Shown here in pieces: positions 18,280 through 27,078 of a stretch of DNA of 64,000 nucleotides (the first letter of the stretch is position 1; each line of letters begins with the position of its first letter). Source of the stretch: CAUJGP01 sp964612425 (lineage in GTDB: Bacteria; Bdellovibrionota; Bdellovibrionia; Bdellovibrionales; Bdellovibrionaceae). Where the stretch lies: NCBI GenBank assembly GCA_964612425.1, contig CAZTDX010000003.1, positions 1-64,000 of the forward strand, given 5' to 3'. The notes under the pieces are model-generated. The model saw only the letters and a list, made by a program, of their open reading frames with translations. It had not been told where the DNA came from and made no database searches. A program made the position numbers and the translations under genes.

Positions 18280-19047
18280 ATGGTAATTTTAATTGAAAAA
18301 AAAGTAAAAACGGTCTTCTTAAGTGGGCCAATTCACAAAGCTTTTCTTTTAGCGGTGATCAGTCTTTTTTCCTTCAATAATTTTGCTCAAACTTCAGGCG
18401 ATAATAACTCTCTCCTCCCCACTGGGACTAGGTCGACGTTCCCCTCAAACACTCCAACTGTTTCAATTCCGGTGGAATCCCTCCCAACACCCCCTTCAAT
18501 TTTACCTAGGACCTCCATTGAAACAGCAATTACGTACACAACTTTGGAATCCAAATTGAACTCGAATTTAGATGAGAGTCAGTACCGTGACACATCGTTC
18601 TCTATTCCTGTTTTAGGAGCTCAAATTCAAAGTTGGCTTTATCGTGACTACGAAAACTCACAGCATGTTGGCTATATTTTAGGCACAGGTATTGGTGATA
18701 AAAAAGCAAAATTGAATTCCTATAACTCCAGTGCGAATACCAACGTAAATATTCTTTATTCAAAACTTATGGCTGGCCTCAGCTTTGAAAAAGCTCTTTT
18801 AAATGATCGGCTTTATTTCGGCCTGAACAGTTTAGTTATGGAAGAACTCTGGCAACAAAATGCGCCAGGCTCTGGGTTGAGCTGGTCACAGTGGTCACCT
18901 TCAATTGCTTTTTCATTACAATTGAAAGCCACTCTCAGCCATAATTGGTACGCCCTTGGAGAAGCGCATAATCAAATTCCTATGAGTAAAAACAATCCTG
19001 ATTTAAATAGTCAGCGATTGTATTTTGGTTTAGGATATTGCTTATAA
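18280..19047 (+). CDS. Outer-membrane beta-barrel protein with Pro-rich linker
   Basis: A 255-aa exported protein: a long basic n-region, a hydrophobic core (AFLLAVISLFSF) and cleavage after NFAQ or nearby; then a Ser/Thr/Pro-rich linker (about 38-78); then alternating amphipathic strands ending in a C-terminal aromatic pattern (RLYFGLGYCL), typical of small barrels. TTGGAGACG precedes the ATG as ribosome-binding site. It is the last of three same-strand genes with the two signal-bearing AAA ATPases, all of which carry export-type N-termini. No specific family recognised; the barrel call rests on strand periodicity and the terminal aromatic residues. Confidence 0.65.
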   Translation: MVILIEKKVKTVFLSGPIHKAFLLAVISLFSFNNFAQTSGDNNSLLPTGTRSTFPSNTPTVSIPVESLPTPPSILPRTSIETAITYTTLESKLNSNLDESQYRDTSFSIPVLGAQIQSWLYRDYENSQHVGYILGTGIGDKKAKLNSYNSSANTNVNILYSKLMAGLSFEKALLNDRLYFGLNSLVMEELWQQNAPGSGLSWSQWSPSIAFSLQLKATLSHNWYALGEAHNQIPMSKNNPDLNSQRLYFGLGYCL

Positions 19048-19149
19048 ACCTCAACATTGAGTGTTCATTTGAAATAAATAAATATTATCTATTTGATTTT
19101 ACTTTCATAGAAATCTATATTCTAATTAATCGCTGTAGCGAAACTCTTC

Positions 19150-19272
19150 TTGGTATCGCCAAAGTGAAAAAATCGAGGCGCCCGAAGCTCAAATCGAACG
19201 AAAGCGTAGTTCCCCTACGTTGAGTGAGATTTGAGCGAGGCAACGGTGAGTTTTTTAATTTCGCGATACCAA
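19150..19272. repeat. Long imperfect palindrome (element E1)
   Basis: Positions 19150-19209 and 19215-19272 are imperfect reverse complements: TTGGTATCGC, the A-run, GCTCAAATC and CGTAG all pair, with a 5-base apex. It fills most of the gap between the outer-membrane barrel gene and tolC. No T-run follows, so it may be a structured mobile or REP-like unit rather than a simple terminator. The inner segments weakly resemble elements E2 and E3 (GCGAG...CGG...AATTT on one arm, GGCGCCCGAAGCTC on the other), but homology is uncertain. Confidence 0.65.
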
Positions 19273-19303
19273 CTAATTAATGTTTAGAATATCGAGGTCT
19301 CTG

Positions 19304-20776
19304 ATGCTGCAACAACGATTTTTTAGCCCCGCCTGGATAATCCTATTTGTTTCAACACCCTTTTTTACACTTTCGGCCAAGGCTGGACCTGCTGTTAGCT
19401 TAAAAATACAAGACGTGATTCAGCAAGTGCTAGATCAAGGTCTCTACAAAAAAGATATTGATATTAATTACCAGCGGTCTGAAATCCCCTGGCTTCTCAC
19501 AGAGTCCAGCTTTGACACCCAAATGATTGCAAAAGTTCAAAATGAAGATTCTCGTGCGGAATCATTGACAACGATTCCTAATGACCGTGATCAAACACAA
19601 AGTTGGATTTTTGGAGTGAGTCGTCGCTTTTCTACGGGCACTACGCTCAGTTATGATTACTCGTTCATTCATCGAGATAGTGATCTCAGTGCCTTTGCCC
19701 GAAGTAATAATGTCAGTCCAGAGATTTTTTATCATCAGTCCGCTTTTACTATTAAACAAGATTTATTTAACAATGCCTTCGGTTACCGTGACCGAAGACT
19801 TTTGCTCTCTGCAGACTTACAAACCGAGCGTGCAAAATTGGAAAGAGATGAGGCCACGGAAGAATTACTCCTTCAAACAATCAAGGTTTTTCTCGATGCT
19901 TTTACTGCACAAGAAAATTTAAAACAAAGCCTTGCCGCTCGTGATAAATATCAACTCCTCTTAAAATCAATTCAACAAAAACACCGCATGGGTTTTGATG
20001 ATAAAAGTGAATTAACAAAAACAAAAGCTGAAATACAAAACCAAGAAAAAAACGTCCTCACTGCTCGAATGTTTTTTGACACCCTAATTACAAAACTCTA
20101 CACCTTTCTCAATTCAAACCCTCCACCCGAGGTGCAGATTGATGTGCCTGAAACTATCTCCCCTCCTGATAAAAATGATCCCAAATTTCAAAAAAATACT
20201 GACACCGATCATTTTCGAAAAACCCAATCCAGTGATGTCCTTGTTCGCGCCGCAGAAGCCGATAATGAAGCGGCTCAAAATAATAAGTGGGCGCAATTAA
20301 ATGTTTTCGGCCAAGCATCCTACAATGGCCTTGATCCAGCTAACGATACAGCCCTTACAGAAATGAATCACCAAGATCATCCCAAATATACTGTCGGACT
20401 AGAGTTTCAAATGAAATGGGGTGGCTCATCTCAAAAGGCCGAAAAATTATCTAAGATGCTAGCTCATGAGGAAGCACTTAATAATCAAAGAAAAACTAAA
20501 AATGATTTACTGGAAACATTAGGGCGAACACAAACAAATTTAAAAACTAAATTTGATATTGTCTCTCGCGCTGAAGAGTCTGTAAAACTTTGGGAAGATA
20601 CGATTAAAAGCCAAGAGTCAAATCATCGCTATGGTCGTATCACCACGACAGAATTAATTTTAGACTATACAAATTATTTTAGAACAAAAGCATCACTCAG
20701 CTCCGCCAGAGCCGACTACCAAATGGCTCTTTACGAATATCAGGCTGCTCGGGATCAACTTTATCATAAAAATTAA
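19304..20776 (+). CDS. TolC-family outer-membrane efflux protein
   Basis: A 490-aa TolC-type channel. A signal peptide with core AWIILFVSTPFFTLSA and cleavage near AKA/G is followed by two long coiled-coil blocks (about 165-265 and 370-480) separated by a beta-barrel part, including the family's LLLQTIKVFLDAFTAQENL. I chose the ATG at 19304, six bases after GAGG; an ATG eight codons upstream is open but has no ribosome-binding site and abuts palindrome E1. It lies 39 bases before an RND permease gene and should form its exit duct across periplasm and outer membrane. No periplasmic adaptor gene sits between or beside them. Confidence 0.9.
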   Translation: MLQQRFFSPAWIILFVSTPFFTLSAKAGPAVSLKIQDVIQQVLDQGLYKKDIDINYQRSEIPWLLTESSFDTQMIAKVQNEDSRAESLTTIPNDRDQTQSWIFGVSRRFSTGTTLSYDYSFIHRDSDLSAFARSNNVSPEIFYHQSAFTIKQDLFNNAFGYRDRRLLLSADLQTERAKLERDEATEELLLQTIKVFLDAFTAQENLKQSLAARDKYQLLLKSIQQKHRMGFDDKSELTKTKAEIQNQEKNVLTARMFFDTLITKLYTFLNSNPPPEVQIDVPETISPPDKNDPKFQKNTDTDHFRKTQSSDVLVRAAEADNEAAQNNKWAQLNVFGQASYNGLDPANDTALTEMNHQDHPKYTVGLEFQMKWGGSSQKAEKLSKMLAHEEALNNQRKTKNDLLETLGRTQTNLKTKFDIVSRAEESVKLWEDTIKSQESNHRYGRITTTELILDYTNYFRTKASLSSARADYQMALYEYQAARDQLYHKN

Positions 20777-20815
20777 TTTATACGACTGATCATAGTTCCA
20801 AGGAAAGGATCTACT

Positions 20816-23800
20816 ATGAATATTGTTTCTACCTCTATTAAACGCCCCATTTTTATTACATGTATTTTCTTTTTAATTCTCGCCGTGGGATTTCTCTCTC
20901 TCTTTAAACTCCCCGTTGATTTATTTCCTGATATTACCTTTCCAGTCGTATCAATTGTTACACCCTACCCTGGTGCGGGCCCCAAAGAAGTGGAAACGCT
21001 TGTTTCAAAAGTCATCGAAGATGAATTAAGTTCCATTGCCGGCATGAAAACACTTCGCTCTATAAATAAAGAAGGAGCATCTGTCGTTATTGCCGAGTTT
21101 AGTTTAAAAACAGATGTTAAATACGCCGAGCAACAAGTTCGCGACAAGATGAGTTCTGTCAAAAGAAAACTCCCAGAAGAAGTTGATGACTATTCCGTTC
21201 GACGGATCGATCCTTCCGATCAGCCCATCATCACTCTCGGTGTGACTGGATCTGAAAAAGCCAATGAACTCTACGATTATGCCTCAGAGGTTATCAAGCC
21301 CCAACTTCAACAAGTTGATCAAGTGGGACTCGTGGAGGTTTTTGGCGGACGCAAAAGAGAAATCCATGTGGAGCTTAATCAAAATAAATTAAAAGCCTTT
21401 GGCATTTCAGCGCAAAGTGTTTCACAACGAATCGGCACAGCAGGGCAAAACATTCCCGCCGGTAAAGTCAGTAATGAAAAAGGTGAACTCGTTTATCGAA
21501 CTCTGGCTGAGTTTCAATCTCCGCAAGAGATTGCTGACACCATTGTAAACTTTATTGGAAACGAAAGATCTATTCGTGTCAAAGATCTTGCCAAAATTAA
21601 TGATACCTTAGAAGACGAAAAGGCTCGCGCTTACTTTAATGGAACAAAATCTCTTAATATTTGGGTCTATAAACAATCGGGCTCTAACACCATCAAAGTC
21701 GTCAATGATCTAAAAAAGAAAATCACGTTTATCAATCAAAAAAATTTAGATCAAAATATTCCCTTTCAAATCAGCACCATTAGAGATAACTCTAAACCCA
21801 TTAAGGCCAACGTCGATGATGTCTATGAATCCATTTTAATTGGTATTGGTCTTACTTTTTTAGTCGTTTTATTTTTTCTGGGAAGCCTCCGTTCAACACT
21901 CATCACAAGTATTGCTCTTCCGAACTCGCTCTTGGGGGCCTTTGTTCTTATGTCCATGAGTGGCTTTACGGTAAACATTATGACTTTATTAGCTCTCAGT
22001 TTAGCCGTTGGTTTACTTATTGATGATGCCATTGTGGTTCGTGAAAATATTTTTAGACATCTCGAACTTGGAGCCTCCCCTTTTAAAGCCGCCTATGAAG
22101 GAACTAAAGAAGTCAGCCTCGCGGTCATTGCAACAACCTTTACGGTGCTTGCAGTGTTTGGTCCTATTGCTTTTCTTGACGGAGTTGTTGGGCAGTTTTT
22201 TAAACAATTTGGAATGACCATCTGTTTTGCCATGATCATCAGTCTTTTTGATGCACTCACAATGGCACCAATGCTTTCCGCTTATTTTGCTGGAGGCCAC
22301 GGAGAAGAATCTACTCCACGAAAAGGGCTTGGACGCATCTTTTCTTTTATTGAAAAATTTTATGATTCTACTTTTTCAGTACTCTTGAAGGCCTTTGATC
22401 GCTTTCAAACTCGTCTAGAAAATATTTATGAAAAAATTATTCGCTTCAATCTTCAATTTCCAAAATTTACTCTCCTCAGTGGAGTCGTGATTTTTATATT
22501 AAGTGTTTGGTTATTGAAATTTGTTTCGAAAACTTTTCTTCCACCTCAAGACAACGGTGAATTTCAAGTAGGTCTTGAATTAAAGCCTGGAGCCACACTC
22601 GATCAAACAGAAACAATGGCTAATAACATTTATACTCTGATCAAAAATCACTCCGAAGTCGGCGATATTCTTATGACCATTGGTAATAAAGATGGAGAAT
22701 CTCATAAAGCTTCTTTTGTTGTTTTACTCAAAAGTTCTAAAGAGAGAAAATATTCAACGAGTCAGTTTAAAGAACTCATCCGCCAAGAGTTAATCCCCTT
22801 TCAAGAATATAAAACAACGGTCACCGACATTGATCCTGTAGGTGGTGGTCAACGTCCTTTTATGCTCGTCATCAGTGGGACTAACCTTGAGCAAATTGAA
22901 GATTACGCCAATAAACTCTTTGGTTATTTGAAAAATCATTCTGGACTCAAAGACCCAACCATTTCCATTTCTCCCGGTAAACCAGAATTTCAAGTCATCA
23001 TAGATCCCATCAAAGCAGAACAGTTTGGTGTCTCTACTAAGCTGGCGGGAGCAGAACTACGAACTCTGGTTGAAGGTACAACCCCAGGGGTCTTACGTGA
23101 AAAAGGCATTGAGTATGACATTCGTGTTCGTTCAGAACCTGGCCAACGTGATTTAAGAAAGCGTCTCGCTGATATTACAGTGCCTAACATTAATTTAAAA
23201 TCTGTTCCCCTCTCCCTTATTTCAAAAACGGTAGAAAAACTGGGTCCCGCCACCATCACCAGAGAAAATCGAAACCGCTCCGTAAATATTGCTGCTGACA
23301 TTGCCCCTCAGGGACCAGGTATGGGAGGCGTTATTGCTGACTTAAAAGAAGTGACAAGCCAAGGAGACTTAAAATTACCTCCAGGAGTTAACTACTCTTT
23401 CACAGGACAAGCAGAAAACTTCCAAGAGTTAGGAGTCAATATGGCTATTGCTATGGCTCTAGGAATTTTATTTATCTATCTTGTTCTATCAAGTCTCTAT
23501 GAGTCCTTCATTACTCCTATGACAATCATGCTGGTTCTACCCCTAGCTTTGTGCGGAGCTTTTATTGCACTCTTCATATCGCAACAATCGTTAAATTTAT
23601 TTTCGATGATTGGGTGTGTGATGCTCCTCGGTGTCGCCACAAAAAACTCCATTCTTTTAGTGGATTATATTTTACAATTAAAGGAATCAGGTGTGGAAGA
23701 AAAAGAAGCCATTCTTCAAGCGGGTCGCACGCGATTGAGACCAATCCTAATGACGAGCTTTGCCCTCATTGCTGGAATGCTACCTGTGGCGATTGGTTTG

Positions 23801-23983
23801 AATGAAGCTTCCAAACAAAGAACCAGTATGGGTATTGCAATCATTGGCGGATTATTAAGTTCGACGTTTCTTACACTCATTATTATTCCAGCCGCATACG
23901 GTTATATTGCAAGATTTGACCGCTGGATAAAAGGCTTTTTTAGAAAAGTAGAACATAAAGAAAGTCAAATAATTGAGAATTAA
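20816..23983 (+). CDS. RND efflux permease (AcrB/HAE1 family)
   Basis: A full-length 1055-aa inner-membrane proton/drug antiporter. TM1 is at about 10-30, followed by the porter-domain hallmark FPVVSIVTPYPGAGPKEVE. The TM4 proton-relay pair is GLLIDDAIVVREN; the second half repeats the fold, with GVATKNSILLVDYI and the 12th TM near 1000-1030. The C-terminus is hydrophilic and basic. Predicted to export hydrophobic compounds through the TolC protein encoded just upstream. HAE1-type is favoured over heavy-metal (CzcA) type because of the absence of clear charged metal-relay clusters, but the substrate is not known. AGGAAAGG precedes the ATG. Confidence 0.95.
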   Translation: MNIVSTSIKRPIFITCIFFLILAVGFLSLFKLPVDLFPDITFPVVSIVTPYPGAGPKEVETLVSKVIEDELSSIAGMKTLRSINKEGASVVIAEFSLKTDVKYAEQQVRDKMSSVKRKLPEEVDDYSVRRIDPSDQPIITLGVTGSEKANELYDYASEVIKPQLQQVDQVGLVEVFGGRKREIHVELNQNKLKAFGISAQSVSQRIGTAGQNIPAGKVSNEKGELVYRTLAEFQSPQEIADTIVNFIGNERSIRVKDLAKINDTLEDEKARAYFNGTKSLNIWVYKQSGSNTIKVVNDLKKKITFINQKNLDQNIPFQISTIRDNSKPIKANVDDVYESILIGIGLTFLVVLFFLGSLRSTLITSIALPNSLLGAFVLMSMSGFTVNIMTLLALSLAVGLLIDDAIVVRENIFRHLELGASPFKAAYEGTKEVSLAVIATTFTVLAVFGPIAFLDGVVGQFFKQFGMTICFAMIISLFDALTMAPMLSAYFAGGHGEESTPRKGLGRIFSFIEKFYDSTFSVLLKAFDRFQTRLENIYEKIIRFNLQFPKFTLLSGVVIFILSVWLLKFVSKTFLPPQDNGEFQVGLELKPGATLDQTETMANNIYTLIKNHSEVGDILMTIGNKDGESHKASFVVLLKSSKERKYSTSQFKELIRQELIPFQEYKTTVTDIDPVGGGQRPFMLVISGTNLEQIEDYANKLFGYLKNHSGLKDPTISISPGKPEFQVIIDPIKAEQFGVSTKLAGAELRTLVEGTTPGVLREKGIEYDIRVRSEPGQRDLRKRLADITVPNINLKSVPLSLISKTVEKLGPATITRENRNRSVNIAADIAPQGPGMGGVIADLKEVTSQGDLKLPPGVNYSFTGQAENFQELGVNMAIAMALGILFIYLVLSSLYESFITPMTIMLVLPLALCGAFIALFISQQSLNLFSMIGCVMLLGVATKNSILLVDYILQLKESGVEEKEAILQAGRTRLRPILMTSFALIAGMLPVAIGLNEASKQRTSMGIAIIGGLLSSTFLTLIIIPAAYGYIARFDRWIKGFFRKVEHKESQIIEN

Positions 23984-24372
23984 AATAGGTAAAGTTAAAT
24001 TATTTATCTTATGTTCACTTAATCTAAATTAACTTCACTTCAAAGACGAACGGTTCGAATTCTAAAGAAGGACCCCGCGAACCGTAAAATTTCAAACAAG
24101 CGGTGCTCGCCAAGAGAGAATAAGCTACAACTCTCTATTATATTCAGTGGCTCTCTTGGCTGCGCTCCGAACTCATTTTCCGATTCGCGGGGTCCTCCTT
24201 TAGTATTCTTCCGCTCTCATCCAAATTATTAAAATGTGTCTTAGATGACCGACATTAGAAGAAGATTATATCCAAAGATACGAAGACTGAGGAGGAAGTT
24301 TAGCGGGGCCTAAGTCGACGGCAAGTGACATCGTAAAATCATCTCTGGCAGAAAAAACTTAAAAAACGACTT
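23984..24372. other. Intergenic region between rnd and norD
   Basis: A 389-base convergent gap. It contains palindromic element E2 (24051-24213) and about 160 bases further on toward norD in which I see no gene or recognisable motif. Both flanking genes end here, so the palindrome would lie at the 3' end of both transcripts and could act as a bidirectional terminator. Confidence 0.6.
24051..24213. repeat. Long palindromic repeat, element E2
   Basis: Left arm 24051-24118 and right arm 24151-24213 fold on each other around a 32-base loop. The outer part (CTAAAG-AGGACCCCGCGAA) pairs almost perfectly. The inner segments correspond to those of E3: E2-left CCGTAAAATTTCAAACAAGC onward matches E3-right (reverse complement) with two differences in 30 bases, and E2-right (reverse complement) matches E3-left with one difference in 25. 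It lies between the convergent ends of the RND and norD genes. Confidence 0.85.
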
Positions 24373-26064
24373 TTACCGAATAGCTTGATACCAAAAATCA
24401 AAGAGGGAATCAGATAGCTCCTCAACACCTTTTAAAATTCTGCAATGATTTGCTCCAAAAACATAGTTATGATGGGAATGTTTTTGATCTGTTAAAGTTA
24501 AAACTTTCACAAAACACTGAGACGAGTGTAATTCTGTAACGGCTCTCTGTATATCGTCGACACCATGCTGACCTTCGTAAAAATCGTAATCCGTGGGCTT
24601 TGCGTCACTAATAAAAAGGAGAAGCTTCTTTTTAGCAGAAACTTTTTCTAATCGAGTGCGTGAATGACGAAGCGCTGGACCGATTCGGGTATAGCCTTCT
24701 GGTTTTAAGCTAGCAACACGATAGGGAACTCTGCTCCAAGGTTCTTTAAAATCTTTTATGATCTGATACTGAACACGATTTCGAGTATGGCTACTAAACG
24801 CAGCAATACTGATAAAATCGAGAACTCCAGTAAAGGCGTCTGTAAAAATATTTAAGGCTTCTTGAGTGGTTTCTATAATTCTCCGCCCTTGAGCGTAGGA
24901 ATCCGCAGACAAGCTAGAGTCCACTAAAATCTGAATAGCAAAATCATGATTCTCTTTTAATTTTCTGCGATACACATTTTCAGGAAGATGTCCCTCACCC
25001 GAAAGCAGTCGAATGTGTCGATCCAGGGCAAGATTAATATCAATTTCTGGACCTTCTCTTTGTCGAGTTTTCCATTGATAGGAATTCATTATAGATTCTA
25101 TTTTATGTTTTAAAGCTTCCGCGACTTTATTGTTAAATGGCAAAAGCGTTTCAGCCTCGGAAGGTACAGTCTCATAAACCGTACACCAATCTTTCTTGTA
25201 TTCTCTTCTCCCTGAAAACCACTCTGGATAGTGATACACTTTAGGACCTTCAAGTACTGTTTCGTCATTGAGCTTTGAATCTTCTATATCGATAATCGCA
25301 TTGGATTTTAAGACGGACTGACTTGCTAGCTGAGTTCGAATGACATGGCTAAGATTAAGTTCATCTAAGGCCGCCGAATGCATTTCTAACTCATCACTGC
25401 CGTCCATTTTTTTTTGCCCGCCCTGATAATCTTCTGCTGTAAATACTTTTTCAAAAACATGCATCAGAGGATTATCGTCACCCGATTTAAGGTTCACGAC
25501 TTTAGCTCGATCTTTTGTTTTACCTTGCTTTTCGGTTCCTGAGGAGGAACCTTCATTATCCGTAGACTTTAAAAGCCCCGCCTTGAGATCTTCATCGATA
25601 ACTGTAAAATCCTTAGTGTTTTTCCAATCTGAATGGCCCAACCAAAACGCATAGTTTACTTCTTGTTCCTTATCTCCAAGTTCTCGCTTCAATGTTTCAT
25701 ATACTTTATTTAACTTAGGGAAGGCATTAACAACATCCATTACACTTTCTAACTCTAACTTAAGACCCTTCTTTTGAAAATCAATGCTAGCAACTAATAA
25801 TCTCCACTCTAAATATAAATAATTTAATTCAATGGATGAAAAATAATTAATATTTTCGGGCAAAAAAAGAACATGCCCTTGAAAACCGCCAAGACCTGAT
25901 GACTCTCGAATTTCGATTTTTGATTCACACAATGCACTTAAAAAAACTTCACCCTGTCGACGGACAGTCTCTAACTCAAGACTAGGATATTTATTTTTAA
26001 TTGAGTCTTTGGATTTTTTTACCCAATCATAAAATAGAGAAAAAAGCCTCTCATCCCAACTCAT
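24373..26064 (-). CDS. norD: Nitric oxide reductase activation protein NorD
   Basis: A 563-aa protein with a C-terminal von Willebrand factor A domain; MIDAS residues are in LVDSSLSADS (DxSxS, about 391) with a downstream Thr and Asp in GYTRIG and FISDAKPTD. The N-terminal 300 residues are family-specific, with an acidic, Gly/Ser-rich middle. NorD partners the MoxR-type ATPase NorQ to insert the non-heme iron into cNOR. The gene is third after norC, norB and norQ on the minus strand. It is separated from norQ by 204 bases containing palindrome E3, which is unusual for genes whose products work together. Confidence 0.92.
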   Translation of the reverse strand: MSWDERLFSLFYDWVKKSKDSIKNKYPSLELETVRRQGEVFLSALCESKIEIRESSGLGGFQGHVLFLPENINYFSSIELNYLYLEWRLLVASIDFQKKGLKLELESVMDVVNAFPKLNKVYETLKRELGDKEQEVNYAFWLGHSDWKNTKDFTVIDEDLKAGLLKSTDNEGSSSGTEKQGKTKDRAKVVNLKSGDDNPLMHVFEKVFTAEDYQGGQKKMDGSDELEMHSAALDELNLSHVIRTQLASQSVLKSNAIIDIEDSKLNDETVLEGPKVYHYPEWFSGRREYKKDWCTVYETVPSEAETLLPFNNKVAEALKHKIESIMNSYQWKTRQREGPEIDINLALDRHIRLLSGEGHLPENVYRRKLKENHDFAIQILVDSSLSADSYAQGRRIIETTQEALNIFTDAFTGVLDFISIAAFSSHTRNRVQYQIIKDFKEPWSRVPYRVASLKPEGYTRIGPALRHSRTRLEKVSAKKKLLLFISDAKPTDYDFYEGQHGVDDIQRAVTELHSSQCFVKVLTLTDQKHSHHNYVFGANHCRILKGVEELSDSLFDFWYQAIR

Positions 26065-26098
26065 AAATCCTTCAATATTAAAGATAAAAGTTCGAAGA

Positions 26099-26257
26099 GA
26101 GTTCTTCTCTTTAAGGCCCCAAGCACTTCGGAAAATAAGTTCGGAGCGCAGCCTTGAGAGGCAATAAAGTTAAAATTACCCATTAGCTCTTCTCTCAAGG
26201 CGAGTACCGCTTGTTCGAAATTTTACGGAGTGCTTGGGGCCTTAAAGAGAAGAACTC
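26099..26257. repeat. Long palindromic repeat, element E3
   Basis: Left arm 26099-26160 and right arm 26192-26257 pair; the outer ~29 bases (GAGTTCTTCTCTTTAAGGCC...AAGCACT) are a perfect inverted repeat. The inner arms match those of E2 in opposite genomic orientation: CGGAAAATAAGTTCGGAGCG... on the left and CCGTAAAATTTCGAACAAGC... on the right (reverse complement). The outer arms share no obvious similarity with E2's. It sits between norQ and norD inside one operon. Confidence 0.85.
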
Positions 26258-26268
26258 ACCGCACTCAA

Positions 26269-27042
26269 TTAAAAATAAAGACAACATAGGTCCTTCAAAC
26301 CACCGGCGACAGAAACATCATCAGTCAGTGCATTGACCATGGCAACGGCACAAGCATCCCGAGAGTCAATTCCACTTCGTATCAGATGAGCCGTATTCAC
26401 CAACAAACGCGTTGATACCGTCTCCCTTAAAGTGAGATCATCAAGGGATCGAATTTTCTTTGCGACAAGTGTTAGCTTACTCGCTGTTTTCTCATCTATA
26501 CCCGTTTCACGTTGTATGATTTCACTTTCTATTTTCTCATTAGGATACTGAAACGACAACGTAACAAAACGCTGACGCGTTGAAGGTTTCATTTCTTTCA
26601 ATCGACTTTGGTAGCCTGGATTGAAACTCGCAACTAAAATAAAATTACTAGGGGCTTTAAAAACAGTATTAAGACGATCCACGGCGAGCTCACGGCGATG
26701 ATCCGAAAGCGAGTGTAAGACGACGGTGACATCTTCACGAGCCTCCGCAATTTCATCGAGATATAAAATGCCTCCACTTTTTACGGCATTGAGAACAGGA
26801 CCATCTTGCCAGATAGTCTCATTCCCTTTAAGTAAATAACGACCTATTAAATCACTCGATGAAGTATCTTCGTTACAAGAAACTTTTGAAAGAGGTAACT
26901 GAAGTTCTTCTGCCATGGCTTCAACGAAGCGCGATTTACCACATCCCGTTGGACCTTTAAGTAGAAGTGGAAGTTTTCGCTCATAGGCTCCCATAAAAAT
27001 TTTCTTTTCATTTCCAATTTCTTTGTAAAAAGAAGAAGCCAT
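26269..27042 (-). CDS. norQ: MoxR-type ATPase NorQ
   Basis: A 257-aa AAA+ ATPase of the CbbQ/NirQ/NorQ group. Walker A GPTGCGKS (about 31-38), Walker B GGILYLDEI, sensor 1 ASFNPGYQ, and the PSTRQRF arginine-finger region. It remodels cNOR together with NorD to load the catalytic non-heme iron, acting in the cytoplasm. I chose ATG 27042, eight bases after AGGA; an in-frame ATG three codons upstream lies too near that site. It follows norB by 36 bases. Length is typical. Confidence 0.93.
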   Translation of the reverse strand: MASSFYKEIGNEKKIFMGAYERKLPLLLKGPTGCGKSRFVEAMAEELQLPLSKVSCNEDTSSSDLIGRYLLKGNETIWQDGPVLNAVKSGGILYLDEIAEAREDVTVVLHSLSDHRRELAVDRLNTVFKAPSNFILVASFNPGYQSRLKEMKPSTRQRFVTLSFQYPNEKIESEIIQRETGIDEKTASKLTLVAKKIRSLDDLTLRETVSTRLLVNTAHLIRSGIDSRDACAVAMVNALTDDVSVAGGLKDLCCLYF

Positions 27043-27078
27043 AGTCGTCATCCTAACTCTTATTCAGTCTCAATATTA

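Noticed and set aside
19038..19223. A 61-codon plus-strand frame after the outer-membrane barrel gene
   Set aside because: It runs through the E1 palindrome, has no ribosome-binding site and a composition unlike coding DNA.
22008..22300. Overlapping frames on both strands within the RND gene
   Set aside because: They are shadows of the RND coding sequence, which has full family homology across this region.
24051..26257. CRISPR array or IS element for the palindromes E2/E3
   Set aside because: There are no regularly spaced spacers, no transposase gene and no target-site duplication visible.
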